Shown: positions 6,857 through 7,136 of the stretch, piece after piece | Numbering within the stretch: the first letter of the stretch is position 1 | How the letters are laid out: the number at the start of each line of letters is the position of its first letter | DNA from: Chitinophaga pinensis | GTDB taxonomy: Bacteria; Bacteroidota; Bacteroidia; Chitinophagales; Chitinophagaceae | Reading direction: 5' to 3' | DNA: 7,136 nt | Assembly (NCBI GenBank): GCA_943324055.2 | Contig: CALPKD020000059.1 | Span: 1 to 7,136 of the forward strand | Notes under the pieces: generated by a model | What the model was told of the DNA's origin: nothing | Databases searched by the model: none | What the model saw: the letters and a program-made list of their open reading frames with translations, nothing else | Translations under genes and position numbers: made by a program

Positions 6857-7136
6857 ATGCATAACAAATTGAAACTTATATATTATTCAATAAAGCTAGC
6901 AACCACCTTGTTGCTAGCTTTATTATTTACACAAGCGCCCGCCCAAAATATGAAAGCAGTTGACAATAAAGCGTATTGGAAATTAGCAGTAGCAAAAAAA
7001 AACTTGACAACACCCGATTTGTTTCGAAACAATAATTACATGACAACCGTTCATGTTGCTGGAAATTATTATACTACCCAAACAGGATTTTTTTGTAATC
7101 AAGAAAGGGCATTTGAAAAGAAAACCAAAATTCCAC
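6857..7136 (+). CDS. Secreted protein of unknown function (partial, 3' end outside window)
   Basis: The frame from the ATG at 6857 stays open for 93 codons to the window edge. The N-terminus MHNKLKLIYYSIK, then a hydrophobic core LATTLLLALLF (14-24), then TQAPAQ, forms a typical Sec signal peptide, with likely cleavage after A29 (A-P-A, then Q30). No cysteine sits at the cleavage site, so it is not a lipoprotein. The visible mature part is about 64 residues, with a tyrosine- and asparagine-rich stretch (RNNNYMTTVHVAGNYY, 57-72) and one cysteine in TGFFCNQERAFEKKTKIP (76-93). The 'FFC-xE--FEK-T-IP' pattern faintly recalls small uncharacterised secreted proteins of Bacteroidota, but this is from memory and no function is claimed. 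It follows yebC by 6 bases. A later in-frame ATG at 6950 would remove the signal peptide and is disfavoured. Confidence 0.8.
   Translation, partial: MHNKLKLIYYSIKLATTLLLALLFTQAPAQNMKAVDNKAYWKLAVAKKNLTTPDLFRNNNYMTTVHVAGNYYTTQTGFFCNQERAFEKKTKIP
6889..6928 (+). repeat. Perfect 15-bp inverted repeat, possible yebC terminator or attenuator
   Basis: Positions 6889-6903 (AATAAAGCTAGCAAC) are exactly complementary to 6910-6924 (GTTGCTAGCTTTATT), with a 6-base loop CACCTT. The descending arm runs into TTTATTATTT (6919-6928), a T-rich stretch resembling an intrinsic terminator tail, though broken by A. It begins 38 bases after the yebC stop codon, a normal distance for a terminator. It also overlaps codons 11-23 of the following secreted-protein gene, so it lies within coding sequence. 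Whether it stops transcription fully, partly or not at all cannot be decided from the sequence. Confidence 0.7.

Noticed and set aside
6514..6867. 117-codon minus-strand open frame
   Set aside because: It is antisense to yebC. The serine- and leucine-rich product reflects reversed acidic codons and has no family features.

Overview
The window comes from a low-GC bacterium that is most likely a member of the Bacteroidota. My guess is Chitinophagales/Sphingobacteriales, based on protein style only. Three things point there: no start codon has a recognisable Shine-Dalgarno sequence, a perfect Bacteroidota-type -7 box (TAnnTTTG) precedes yebC, and the YebC protein has the short N-terminus that I recall from Bacteroidota homologues. 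No rRNA, tRNA, CRISPR array, insertion sequence or phage gene was seen.

Layout. Positions 1-99 hold the 3' end of a malate dehydrogenase gene on the plus strand, closed by a strong hairpin terminator. It converges on a tight block of four minus-strand genes, read from 4404 down to 208: a dicarboxylate/acidic amino acid:cation symporter, a DedA-family membrane protein, a major facilitator transporter and a family 9 glycosyltransferase. The gaps between them are 19, 6 and 11 bases, so they probably form one operon. A 143-base divergent intergenic region (4405-4547) separates this block from a plus-strand APC-superfamily amino acid permease (4548-6041). The permease is followed by a textbook intrinsic terminator, and a candidate promoter for yebC partly overlaps that terminator. 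yebC itself is best started at 6128. Six bases after it begins a secreted protein of unknown function that runs off the end of the window. A perfect 15-bp inverted repeat lies inside its signal-peptide codons.

Function. The theme is nutrient uptake plus envelope maintenance: two amino acid or carboxylate importers on either side of a shared control region, one MFS transporter of unknown substrate, a DedA protein (a family linked to recycling of undecaprenyl phosphate and other lipids), and a glycosyltransferase of the lipopolysaccharide heptosyltransferase family. The pairing of an anionic-substrate symporter with malate dehydrogenase next door is suggestive, but the two are convergent and not co-transcribed. 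I see no clear sign of a new multi-gene system. The points most worth a second look are the overlap of terminator and promoter at yebC, the hairpin embedded in the signal-peptide codons, the Asp-to-Asn change at a sodium-site position of the symporter, and the unidentified secreted protein.
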